The notes under the pieces: generated by a model
Told to the model about the DNA's origin: nothing
Database searches by the model: none
The model's input: only the letters and a program-made list of their open reading frames with translations
Part shown: piece by piece, positions 46,992 to 58,450 of the stretch
Position numbering within the stretch: the first letter of the stretch is position 1
Layout of the letters: each line of letters starts with the position of its first letter
Source: Pegea sp. RAD2-039
Taxonomy: Eukaryota; Chordata; Thaliacea; Salpida; Salpidae
DNA length: 64,000 nucleotides
Assembly (NCBI GenBank): GCA_034620365.1
Contig: JAQGEQ010000080.1
Span: forward strand, 248,001-312,000
Direction of reading: 5' to 3'
Translations under genes and position numbers: made by a program

Positions 46992-49900
46992 ATGTTAAAT
47001 GCAAGTTACATCAGTCTGGGGGATTATATAATCTTTGGAGGTTTGTATACTCAGTATCAGTTTCTATTTAGTATTTTATTTGCTCTTTGTGCAGCGGTTA
47101 TACTTCTGACTGTGATTTTTGGTGTTTACCATGCTTGGAAAGGTCGCAAAGGAGACACTTACAATTACTTCTTTGGTTCAGGGAACTTTCACCCAGTAAG
47201 TAACAAACTTCTAGCTTCATATAATTTCCTTAAAACTCTTCTTAGATTCCAATTGGACTCTCCATCTCACTCACATTTGTCAGCGCTTACACAGTAATTG
47301 GACTTTCAACTCAGATGTATTTCTTCGGAACCGTGATTTGCTGGTTTGTAGTTGGGACAGTGATCTCAAAACTCGTAGCTCATTGCTACTACATCCCTTT
47401 ATTTCGACAATTGAAGATGAATTCAATTAATAAGGTTTTACTTCATCCAGTCTTCAGCTTCTATTTATTTATTTTTTTTTCAGTATTTTCAGCTTCGTTA
47501 TAGCCCCACCTTGCGGCGAGTCGCATCACTCTTTAGCATCATTAACATGGTAAGTCTCGTTGTCGCTTCAATGACGTCATCAGACATGTTTTCACCCACA
47601 GATCCTATTCATGAGTATCAATATCTACGTCCCGTCATTAGCACTGAACGCGGTAACTCCACTACCAATAGAATCAGTTATGGTAGCAACAGGAGTCATC
47701 TGTACAACTTACACAGCATTTGTAAGTCATTTTTATTACGTCATATATCACTCAGAATCTGTTGATGATCATGATAGGGAGGTATTGAAACTGTGGTATG
47801 GACAGACACTTTTCAATCAATTGTTATGCTTTTGGGACAAGTTCTTATTTGCGTAATTGGTGTTTCAAAGGCTGGTGGAATAGGTGAAGTTTATGATGCT
47901 GTAAAGAATCTGAATCGATTGAACTTCAACAAGTAAGTTGTGATAGATTTGCATATACTCATTCACAATTTGTTTCAGTTTTAATGCAGATCCTTCTTAC
48001 TCTTTCACCGCGTTCTCAATTGGATTTGGAACTGCAGTTAGTATGAGTGGAGCTTCCTGTGCTAACCAGTCGATGTCTCAGAGATTTTTGTCATGTAGAA
48101 ACACGAAAGCTGCCCGAATGTAAAATTTCTTCATTAAACTATTGATAATGAAACATCAGATCAAAATTTATAACAAATATTTTCGATATTTGCAACTTCC
48201 AAAATAAGTCCTTGTAATAATTAAAAAGCATACAGTTCATAAATACTTTTTATCTTTTTGGTCTAAGGTGACTGTCCGTGAAAGGTTCTTTAACTGTTTA
48301 ATGTATATTTGTGAACTTAAGTTACCTGGTAGCTTCCTTATCTTCTGAAAAAAAGTAGAAGAATATGAATAGTCATAAAACTACTATTATCAAACATGTC
48401 ATTATTGGCATGTCTAGCCTAGAGTATGTTAAGACCGACCTTTGTCCTCTTTACGTACCTCCTTAAAATCTGCATCACCATTCTTCTTTCTATCTTCCGA
48501 CATCAAAGCACTAACAATATCACCATTACAACAAACTAATTTCTTTTAAATTTTAGTAACAACAAATAATGATTATTAATTTATTTCTAATTAAATTATT
48601 TTCACCCCAACTAAATAGTCTTTAATTTCAGAGCTAATTTGATTTCGGCATTACCAACTGCATTAATTATGCTAACATCCATCTTTATTGGAGCAATCAT
48701 GCTCGCCTTATATCAAGATTGTGATCTCTTATTTACTGGGAAGATACAGCGCCAAGATCAAGTCTTTCCTTACACAATGGTTCAACTATTTAGTGACCAC
48801 ATTGGACTTTCAGGACTTTATCTGAGTGCCCTGTACAGCGGAGCATTGAGGTTTTTACATCCAAAATGTTCTACATCAATCTTCGAATCTTGTTTCAGCT
48901 CAATGTCATCAGGACTCAACTCCGTAAGTGTGATGCTCATGGAAGATTTCACCAAAGTTCTGAAACCCAAAATCAATGAAAGGGAATATCTTTGGTGGAG
49001 TAAGGCGGTTGGTAAGGAGGCTTCAATTTTATATTCATCTTTTTAACTATTTATCTTCGACAGTTTTTATATCCGGAATTGTTACAACTGGATTTGCTTT
49101 CATCTTTCAAAATCTCGGCCAGACCTTCTTAGTTGCATTCATGCAAATCTCAGGAATTGTAGCTGGTCCATTACTTGGACTATTCACTCTTGGAATCTTT
49201 GTACCTTGGGCTAATACTAAGGTGACCAGTAACTTCACAACGAAAGTCCATGACACGTTATTGCAGGGCGCTTTAGCTGGCCATATTGTTGCAACTGTAC
49301 TAGCAGCTTGGATGGGTGCCGGTGCATTATCTAACCCAGCTTCATTACAAAGACAAGGACTACTTCCTTTGCCAATGTCTAACTGTACAATCAAGCTAAA
49401 CCAAACACTATTTGTACTTCCTTCTAGCGAACCAACAAATCTACAAATTTTCTACTATACCTCCCCATTTTTGTACGTCGCCTTTACATTGGTTGTTGTA
49501 CTCGTGGTTGGAGTAACTGTTTCTTTTCTCACAGGTTTGTTACATAGTTGATGATGTAGATGATGGTGTAATTGATGATGTAGTTGATGATGTAGTTGAT
49601 GACGTAGTTGATGAAGTAGTTGACGATGTAATTGATGATGTGATTGATGATGTAGTTGATGATGTAATTGATGACGTAGTCGATAAAATAGTTGATGATG
49701 TAGTTGATGAAGTAAATAATGTTGTAGTTGACGATGTAGTTGATGATGCAGTTGATGATGTGATTGATGATGTAGATGTTGATTTTATTGATGATGTAAT
49801 TGATGATGTAACTGATGATTTAGTTGATGATGTAGTTGATGATTTAGTTGATGATGTGATTGATGATGTAGTTGTTGATGTAGTTGATGATGTAGTTGAT

Positions 49901-51962
49901 GATTTAGTTGATGAAGTAATTGATGATGTGATTGATGATGTAGTTGTTGATGTAGTTGATGATGTAGTTGATGATTTAGTTGATGAAGTAGTTGATGATT
50001 TAGTTGATGAAGTAGTTGATGATGTAGTTGATGATGTAGTTGATGATGTAGTTGATGATGTATTTGATGAAGTAGTTGATCATGTAGTTGATGATGTAGT
50101 TGATGAAGTAAATGATGTTGTAGTTGACGATGCAGTTGATGATGTAGTTGATGATGTAGCTGACGATGTAGTTGATGATGTAGCTGATGATGTAATTGAT
50201 GATGTAGTTGATGATATAGCTGATGATTTAGTTGATGAAGTAGTTGATGATGTAGTTGTTGTTGTAGTTGATTATGTATTCGATGATGTGGTTGATGATG
50301 TAGTTGACGGTGTAGTTGATGATAAAATTGATGATGTAGTTGATGATGTAATTAATGACGTAGTTGATGAGGTTATTGATGATTTAGTTGATGAAGTAGT
50401 TGATGATGTAGTTGTTGTTGTAGTTGATTATGTATTCGATGATGTGGTTGATGATGTAGTTGACGGTGTAGTTGATGATAAAATTGATGATGTAGTTGAT
50501 GATGTAATTGATGACGTAGTTGATGAGGTAATTGATGATGTAGTTGATGAAATAGTTGATGAAATAGCTGGTGATGTAGTTGATAATTTAGTTGATGAAA
50601 TAGTTGATGATGTTGTTGATGAAGTCGTGAATGATGTAGTTGATGACGTAGTTGATGAAGTAGTTGATTATGTAGCTGATGATTTAGTTGATGAAGTAGT
50701 TAATGATGTAGTTGATGAAGTCGTTAATGATGTAGTTGATGAAGTAGTTGATTATGTAGTTGATGATGTAGTTGATGATGTAGTTGATCATGTGATTGAT
50801 GATGTAGTTGATCATGTGATTGATGATGTAGTTGTTGATGTAATTGTTGATTTAATTGATGGTGTAGTTGATGAATTAGTTGATTATGTAGTTGTTGTTG
50901 TAGTTGATTATGTATTTGATGATGTGGTTGATGATGTAGTTGATGGCGTAGTTGATGATGTAGTTGACGGTGTAGTTGATGATAAAATTGATGATGTAGT
51001 TGATGATGTAATTGATGACGTAGTTGATGAGGTAATTGATGATGTAGTTGATGTAATAGTTGATGAAATAGTTGGTGATATAGTTGATGATTTAGTTGAT
51101 GAAATAGTTGATGATGTAGTTGATGAAGTCGTTAATGATGTAGTTGATGAGGTAATTGATGACGTAGTCGATAAAATAGTTGATGATGTAGTTGATGAAG
51201 TCGTTAATGATGTAGTTGATGAGGTAGTTGATGATGTAGTCGATAAAATAGTTGATGATGTAGTTGATGAAGTAAATGATGTTGTAGTTGACGGTGTAGT
51301 TGATGATGTAGTTGATGATGTAGCTGACGATGTAGTTGATGATGTAGTTGATGATGTAGTTGATGATGTATTTGATGATGTAGCTGATGATTTAGTTGAT
51401 GATGTAATTGATGATGTAGTTGATGATCTAGTCGATAAAATAGTTGATTATGTAGTTGATGAATTAAATGATGTTGTAGTTGACGATGTAGTTGATGATG
51501 CAGTTGATGATGTAACTGACGATGTAGTTGATGATGTAGTTGATGATGCAGTTGATGATGTAGCTGACGATGTAGTTGATGATGTAGTTGATGATGTAGT
51601 TGATGACGTAGTTAATGATTTAGTTGATTATGTATTTGATGATGTGGTTGATGATGTAGTGGACGGTGTAATTGATGATGTCGTTGATGATGTAATTGAT
51701 GAAATTTTTGACGATGTAGTTAATAAATTAATACTTTGTAGGAGCAACAAAGCCAAAAGATCTAGATCCAAAACTGTTTCTACCTCTTATATACATCTCG
51801 TGTCTACCACCTTCATTCAACAAGTTTTTTCGTCTTGGTGTACCAGAAATTGAAGAATCGATGATGATGCAGCCAATAAGAACAGCCATGAATCAGAATG
51901 ATGATAAAAATTGTATTTCTTCTGACTATAAATGCGGAAGCAAAGTACAAGAAGATGTGTAA
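46992..51962 (+). CDS. SLC5 sodium-coupled monocarboxylate-type transporter, copy 3 (intact)
   Basis: Twelve exons: 46992-47040, 47095-47195, 47246-47434, 47484-47549, 47602-47721, 47778-47932, 47979-48119, 48632-48850, 48899-49011, 49064-49221, 49267-49534, 51742-51962. They encode 599 residues. All donors and acceptors are kept and no stop is seen. It differs from copy 2 by few residues, for example PTALIM for PTAIIM, SGIVTTG for SGVLTTG and PSSEPT for PSIEPT. As in copy 2, the final exon supplies the cytosolic tail after the last membrane helix, and intron 11 (49535-51741, 2207 bp) is filled by minisatellite. The near identity suggests recent duplication or ongoing conversion. Gene dosage, not new function, is the simplest reading. 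Confidence 0.9.
49549..51729 (+). repeat. 12-bp minisatellite in last intron of transporter copy 3 (about 2.2 kb)
   Basis: Same family. One frame is open from 49640 across the acceptor to 51853, out of the transporter frame after the splice site. Its unit order differs from copy 2, with local duplications such as the two 'GACGGTGTAGTTGATGATAA' blocks near 50305 and 50463. So the arrays rearranged after the units duplicated. Confidence 0.95.
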
Positions 51963-53449
51963 TTTGTAGATTGATTTTTGCAAAACGTTTTCTCACCAAA
52001 AATAGCTTTTGTTGCTTTTTATTGGTTTTGTAATGAATTATAAAAACTAAAAATTGTTAAGTTTATTTTTAGATAGTCCAACAGATTAAACCTTAAACTT
52101 CTCGTTATCGACATATAGGCGTTTAATAAAAAATTGTTGTTGAACTTGCAATGGTGTTATTTCATAAATGTTTATCTTAAACACTTTTGATAAAAAACCT
52201 ACTATTTGAAATCTAGCTAAACTACTTTTAAACCATGCTTTTATTATAACAGTAAAATTAGATACTCCTTTAACGGAACAATAATATTGAAGCGAACAAA
52301 TTCAAGATTACATTCAAATTCAGTTTTCGTTGAGATTAGGGAAAAGTTTTCGATAAAAACAAAAATTTTTTAGTAAAAAGTAAAAAGCAATTTTGAAATA
52401 ATTCAGAATTTTTAGATAATAGTTTCAAAATATACTAAAATCGACTTTAATCAGCCTTGTAGGCAGTGTTTCCAAAACATTTTTGAAACTTTCTTTTCAT
52501 AATTTATCTTCAAACAATCTTTAAAATTAATAAAATTATATTAGTAAGTTATGATAAACTTTTAATTCTCCAAATAGTGAGGAAATAAACATAACTTTAA
52601 TTAAACTCGATACATGACATCATTCTACTCTGTTTACAGCTACTTATCCCTTACAGCAACCGGTGCCCTGTTACACTGTTCAGTAAATACCATTCAGGGT
52701 TCAAGATTAATACAAAGGTATTGTGATGTAAATCTAAACTAATCATCTAGTATATAAGTTTCTTGCCAAGTATTTTATAAAAATACAATAAACAATGACG
52801 CCATCAGATGGAGCATGAACAGAATTATACCTTTTCAGTACAAGCTTTATATTTTGATGAAAATAAATAAATTCAATACTTTCTTCTTTATATTTACTTA
52901 CAAAATACTTTATTTATAAAATAAAGCTCTTTTATTAATCAATGTTTTTTCAAATGTACTTTATGAAAATATATCTGTCAATTTATTTAAAATATAGTTT
53001 GTTTGAGATATGAGACATTTTTGCTGAAGGAAGCTAATAACCATACTCAAAATATTGTAGTGGACAGCATTGTCAACAGAATTACCACTCGTTAGATCGT
53101 TGCCTAGGTACAATGACAACAAACATCGTTTCAGTTTTCTTTTAATCCCGTTGAATTTCCTACTTGTGAGGCTTAATTGAAAATTAATCAGCTAATGAGG
53201 ACACAAAATAAAGTAATCTCTTTAATTTTATTCGAAAAAACTTTCATAACTACAAGTAAAGAGTAAAAATATTCAACATCGACACTCAAGACATAACAAA
53301 ATGAATATTTACTATGAATTATTCATTGTGTGAGATAATCATGAATAAACATATTGAGATCACGTACAGAGTAGTAATGATGCTACTTTTATAATGATGA
53401 GATGTTTATCAGATATAATAGCAAAAATGAAGCAAAATATTGCATATCT
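51963..53449. other. 3' flank of transporter copy 3 and start of partial unit 4
   Basis: A candidate poly(A) signal AATAAA lies at 52125-52130. Homology jumps at about 52500 into the segment that precedes HP in every unit. A fragment of the short conserved frame (LYLGNDLTSGNSVDNAVHYN) is readable on the minus strand near 53050-53110. No intact gene. Confidence 0.55.
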
Positions 53450-56230
53450 TCACAAGACCTTTGGCAAGATCGTTTCAGAAACCTTTACGGAATTAGCAAA
53501 CAAATATTTAATTGGAGCAATGATATGCTTTATATAATGAAGCTCGCCATAAGGAGTACAAACATGACTTTCTGCAAGCTTCATAAGACGAGTAACAACC
53601 AATTTAAAATCAACTGCTATAGTTTTCTCTGTAAGTTTTTCTTTATGACAGCAAAGCAAAATCAAATGGCCGTAGTAACTAAATGAATTCCTTTTTTCTA
53701 GTTTAATATCATCATCTTTAAATGATCTCTTCCATTCTTTGATGGCTCGCATCAATTCAGAATTAGTTAACAACTCTTTTACGTTTCCCTTAGTAAACAT
53801 GAAACGCTTATCTTTTACTAGACCAATCCCGACTTTGATGGCCATAGATATAGTTTCAGCATGAGTTATCATGTCTACCTTGTCGATTTTTGGGAGCTTG
53901 TTGACTTTTTGTCTCTCAGCAATCACTGGTTCATTACTTTTTTGTTTTTCAGAAGACGGTTTGTTTCGTTTTATGTTTAAATCAGAAGACAAATCTGTTG
54001 TACGTTTCTTAGAAGGAGTCTTGCTACCAGTTATACGTGGCTCTTTATGAAATGATTTTAAAGAGCTTGAGCCAGCTTTTCTAGAAACATCCAGTTTTCC
54101 AGTTGAGTCTTCATCTTGTAAACTCTTATTGGTCCCTTTAATTTGATCATCATTTAGTTGAGACTTTTTGGGACCCTTCAAAGTGACAACTTCTTCTGAT
54201 TTTCTTGATGATATGCTTTGAGGTTTTTGCAGCAATTTTTTTCCAGATGGTGTACTAGTTACAAGATTGCTGACATCGGACCAAACATTTCCAGTTGGAG
54301 TTTCCAAGTTACTGTGATGAATACTTTTTTTAGTATGTTGTCTACATTCAGATGTAGTTCTAGAAGATGAAAAACTTTTATTTGGTTTGGTAAAAGACTT
54401 TTCAGAAATATCTTTCTGGATTGTTTCAATTAGACTGGCTATCTTATCATAAGGGATAACCGGATTTTCATCTATTGTTCCATCTTCATCTTCATCTGTA
54501 TGATCTTCTTCTTCATTACTGTCACCATGGTCATCCCTATTTTCATCATTCTTCTTTACTTCTTCTATATCATCCACAACACCAACTACTGAAGAAGCTG
54601 TTTCATTATTTTCTTCCCGACTACAAAAATTTTTCTCATTTTTGTCAGATTCACTGGTTTTTTCATCTTGAGTTTCCATTTCTTTAACTTTCTCTAGATT
54701 AAGTTGCACTTCTCCAATATCATCTTGTTCAATGAACATTTCCTTAATTCTAGAATTTTCTACAGCTGTTTTATTTTTAGCAATTAGTTTTTGTGAAACG
54801 TTTTCTTTTTCAACTAACATGAGTTCTTTCTTTACATCCTTCAACATGAGAGTCAAGTACTTTTTGAGCCAGCCACTTTTCAATCGTGTTTTACTAAGAA
54901 GACTATTTACTTCAGTCCATAATTTTGTGAATTGCTCATTATTTGTTAAATTACTCATAACAACATGATCATTTATTTCTTTGATTTTATTTAAATTTTT
55001 AGTAGATTTACCCAATTGATTCACAACATGTTTTGAGATCTTATCATTTGCATTACTTTTCCTAATATTTTCCTCATCAAATTTATCATTGTGGCTTTCA
55101 ATTACTTCATCCTTAACTAAGCCTTTACAATCCTCCACATTTCTGGAGATCTTAGGATTACTTTCAGAATCCAGATTTTCACCCTGCCTTAGGGGATACT
55201 TTTCTTTATAGCTTGTAGAAGATTTTACTTTTTCACTTCTGTTCACTTTTCTGTTAGAGCCACTTAATTGTACAACTTCATCATTCTTATTAGGCTTCTC
55301 TAGTTCTTTGCGATATTCCCTAGGTAGATTATTCTTCCACCGTTTGCTAAGCTTTTCAATTTCTTCAAGACTTATTGCAGTTTGGTTTAAGTTAAAACCC
55401 ATAACTTTTATTTGCTAACATTTTAGTTCAACTTCTTTAAAAGAAAATCACATTTTTTAAAATGATGGCAGTGATATTTTTGAACTATAAATAGAATAAT
55501 ATGGTTTTTGAATAACAGACTGACAAAAAATAATTAATATCTCTATATTCCAATACAAATTCATTTAATCATAATACCGGACAAAATATTTAATAAATGA
55601 AGAGCAACAAAAGAAATTAAAGAAAGAATTAAATAGAATAAATAAGGCAAGAAATAGTATCTATAGAAAATACTTTAAACTATAATTATTTTATAAGATA
55701 AAAAAATGTCTACAAAACAAATATAGAACAGATGAAACAAATAGAGAAATATGAAAGCAATTCATAGAAAATTAACTTAAATTTAACGTCTTAAGTACAA
55801 AAATTGCTAAAAAATCAAATTCCCCAAAATATGTGATTTATTTTTAAAATTCTAGAATTCTTCTATTCCTAAAGTGAAGATCTATTATTATGAATTTTAT
55901 CATTTTTGAGATCAGATAACATTGTAATAAATTTTACAAAACAAGGCGGAAACAACAAAATTAAATTAATACATTTAAGTCATTAGATTAAAAAATAGTA
56001 AACTAAAAAAATATTGTTTATAATATTGAAACTTAAAAAAACTTTAACTAAATGTCCAATTCTTCAACTTTTTTAATATTTTAAAAATGTAACAGCTTTG
56101 TTAATTAAAAAGAGTAAAAATTAAAAAAAATATTATAGTAAACAGTTGAAAATTATATTCTCTAAATAATTTGTGTGGAAAATAAAGTTGCAGCCTAAAT
56201 AATCTTAAAAGGCTGCAGATTTAATTTATT
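52500..56230 (+). repeat. Inner palindrome, left arm
   Basis: Reverse-complement match to about 57140-62525. Anchors: HP 53450-55402 with 58451-60421, and the motif AATAAAGTTGCAG at about 56180 with its complement near 57178. The spacer (about 56230-57140) holds the third tRNA-Arg. The right arm is longer because it keeps segments deleted from units 2-4. Confidence 0.85.
53450..55402 (-). CDS. HP, complete copy in unit 4: unknown acidic/basic protein, 650 residues
   Basis: Single exon, ATG at 55402. I do not recognise the family. By position: an N-terminal helix (about 8-40; LEEIEKLSKRWKNNLPREY), low-complexity Lys/Asn/Asp/Ser sequence, a segment near 155-200 (WTEVNSLLSKT, SGWLKKYLTLMLKDVKKEL), a strongly acidic run (about 290-320; SNEEEDHTDEDEDG), the motif IPYDKIASLIETIQKDI, a conserved TPTGNVWSDVSNLVTSTPSG, a basic region with a bipartite NLS-like pattern (SKKRTTD...IKRNK) and an ordered Cys-containing helical C-terminal domain (about 510-640; HAETISMAIKVGIGL, SYYGHLILLCCHKEKL). 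No signal peptide or membrane segment. A nuclear role is inferred from composition. It lacks introns, unlike the transporter, so retro-origin is possible. Confidence 0.75.
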   Translation of the reverse strand: MGFNLNQTAISLEEIEKLSKRWKNNLPREYRKELEKPNKNDEVVQLSGSNRKVNRSEKVKSSTSYKEKYPLRQGENLDSESNPKISRNVEDCKGLVKDEVIESHNDKFDEENIRKSNANDKISKHVVNQLGKSTKNLNKIKEINDHVVMSNLTNNEQFTKLWTEVNSLLSKTRLKSGWLKKYLTLMLKDVKKELMLVEKENVSQKLIAKNKTAVENSRIKEMFIEQDDIGEVQLNLEKVKEMETQDEKTSESDKNEKNFCSREENNETASSVVGVVDDIEEVKKNDENRDDHGDSNEEEDHTDEDEDGTIDENPVIPYDKIASLIETIQKDISEKSFTKPNKSFSSSRTTSECRQHTKKSIHHSNLETPTGNVWSDVSNLVTSTPSGKKLLQKPQSISSRKSEEVVTLKGPKKSQLNDDQIKGTNKSLQDEDSTGKLDVSRKAGSSSLKSFHKEPRITGSKTPSKKRTTDLSSDLNIKRNKPSSEKQKSNEPVIAERQKVNKLPKIDKVDMITHAETISMAIKVGIGLVKDKRFMFTKGNVKELLTNSELMRAIKEWKRSFKDDDIKLEKRNSFSYYGHLILLCCHKEKLTEKTIAVDFKLVVTRLMKLAESHVCTPYGELHYIKHIIAPIKYLFANSVKVSETILPKVL

Positions 56231-56298
56231 CAAATTCTTAAATTGTTTTATAAGTAATATTTGAACAAATTTTTGTTATAAAATCTTTGAAAAAGAAA
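55403..56298. other. Upstream region of HP (unit 4)
   Basis: AT-rich and gene-free. It would contain the minus-strand HP promoter. The first ~60 bp and scattered parts match the flank of the other complete HP (58390-58450, inverted). Confidence 0.5.
56290..56294 (-). terminator. Pol III terminator of tRNA-Arg copy 3
   Basis: Reading the minus strand, the tRNA is followed by TTT, C and then five T. This is weaker than at the other two copies but still a standard T5. Confidence 0.75.
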
Positions 56299-56371
56299 CG
56301 ACCACGATGGGGATCGAACCCACAATCTTCCGATTCGAAGTCGGACGCCATATCCATTAGGCCACGCGGCC
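56299..56371 (-). tRNA. tRNA-Arg (anticodon TCG), copy 3
   Basis: Reverse complement identical over 73 nt to 6029-6101 and 14472-14544. It lies in the spacer between the two arms of the inner palindrome. Its 5' flank (56400-56820) is the inverted counterpart of 14040-14470. Confidence 0.97.
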
Positions 56372-56820
56372 GCTTAAGCTTAAGATGTTTTATATTAAAA
56401 TAAAAACTACAGTCAAAAATCGATTTTAGACAAGTAGTACAACTACGAGAACTTTTAAAAAAGTAGTTAAGTTTATCAGAACTATTTATCAACAAACTTT
56501 GATACTATTTTTGAAGCTACAAAATCTACGGCAAGTTCCAAGTTATATCGCAAAAATATTTCGCAGAATTTGACATCAATGATGAAATGGTCGAGGACAA
56601 TGGCAACTGAAAGTGTCACAGATGATTTTTTCTCATAACAATTTATAAATCAATTTGGTAAATCTGATAAAGATTTAAAAAATACCAAAAAAGAATTAAT
56701 AAATTGTTTTCACTTAAATTAACAAATAATGAGAAGTTCAAAAAACTATGTTATGATGTCAAAAACTTTAAAGATAAAACACTATCAAAAGGATAATAAT
56801 ACCTCTTCAATGAAAACTAA

Positions 56821-58450
56821 TTGAGTTTTCTAAGAAAATTTTCAGATTAGAAAAGGTACCATAGCTAAAAAATATTTATTAACAAGTTTAACAAATTATT
56901 ACTTTATTAACTATTGAAGTCATGTTTTATATAAGAACTTTAAAAGAAGTGACTGAGATTGAAGCAGTAATAAAGTTAGAAGGATTTTCTACAGAATGCT
57001 TACCTTACTGAAATATTGTTAGTTTTCAGGTTTTTGACAAATTTATCGGTTTAATTATAAAAGAAGAACCTTTTAGGAAATATGAATGATTTTAATCCTT
57101 TTCAAAATTAATATTTACGAAGTGCTCAAATATTACTTATAAAACAATTTAAAAATATGAATAAATTATTATCCTGCAACTTTATTTTCCTTAAATATTA
57201 TTTAGAGAATATAACTTTCAACTGTTTACCATAAGATTTTTTAAATTAACTCTTTTTAGTTAACAACGTCGTCACATTTTAAAAAAATTTAAAATAGTTT
57301 AAGATTTGTACATTTGGGCAGTTTTCTTAAATTTCAATATTTTATACAATAATTTTACTATTTCTTAATATAATCAAGTACTTACACTAATTTAATTTTG
57401 TTTTGAATACAACTTAGAACCATATTAGTTGACCCGAAGAATTAATAATAGTGTCTAAAGGTATTCAATTTAACTACAAAAGTGCTTCAACAGTTATAAA
57501 ATTTCTGTCACCTTTATTATGATACGTTCTAATATTACCGTTATGTAATTTAGTATAATAAATTGATATATGATATAATAATTATATAATTTGTCATATT
57601 TGTATATTATACATAAGCTTATGGTTTAATAATTGAAATCATTATTTTAGCCAATTGTTAAATTAAACTTGGTAATATATATAATCATTTGCAAGACTTT
57701 TTTTAATAATTGTTGATTTAATTTTTAAAACAAAAAATAATTAGATAATTAACTTTTACTTCTGTGTTTTATCTAACTTTTTACCATTAGAAATTAAGTT
57801 TACTTTTATGAATTTTTAAGTTATACTAAATATAACTTAAAAGAATGAATTTGTTTTGGTATTTTTATTCTGAAAAAAGTCCATAGCTGTATATCTTTTA
57901 TGAATTAAATGTTTCTTTATTTTTTATAATCATTAAGAGTTTATTATTTAATTTGGTTTTAGTCTTATTCTTTAAATTCTTCATTTTTAGTTAAGAATTT
58001 AAATGTGGATATATCATATGGTTTTTGAAGTAAAAATATAAATAAAAACTTTTCATTGTTTTATCCAGTTGGGTACAAAGAAATTAATCACATTTTTTGG
58101 GTAATTTGATTTTTTAAATTTTGTGTACATAAGTTTTTTTGTGGTTTTAAGGGTTAATTAAATTTTAAATGAAGTGCTTTCATATTTCTTCAATTTTTTT
58201 AAAATTTGTTGTAAGTTTATTTTATGAATATTTTCTTTTATCTTATAAAATAATTATAGTTTAAATTATCTTCTATAGATACTGAATCTTACTTTATTCA
58301 TTCTATTTAATTACTTTTAAATTGTGGTACTTTTATTTCTTCAGTTGCCTTTCTCTTATTCTATAATTTTATTTAGATATAACTGCCATCATTTTAAAAG
58401 GTTTAGTTTTCTTTAAAGACTTTTACTAAGCTGTTAGCTAATCAAAAGTG
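56821..58450. other. Palindrome spacer and upstream region of plus-strand HP
   Basis: AT-rich, no gene. Positions 56820-57715 have no counterpart at the equivalent point of the left arm, but 57140-57250 matches 56130-56230 inverted. 57715-58400 matches 13040-13990 inverted with many differences. Confidence 0.5.

Larger units (their letters stand above)
40801..52500 (+). repeat. Tandem unit 3 (about 11.7 kb)
   Basis: Same layout as unit 2, including the same HP deletion junction (42521). The tail after the transporter is shortened: at about 52500 the sequence jumps from the equivalent of 40393 to the equivalent of 41005, losing about 0.6 kb. Confidence 0.9.

Noticed and set aside
54475-54968. 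Plus-strand frames opposite HP (and 58900-59393 minus)
   Set aside because: Antisense shadows of the acidic/basic HP sequence; His/Leu/Phe-rich composition is the complement of Asp/Glu/Lys codons.
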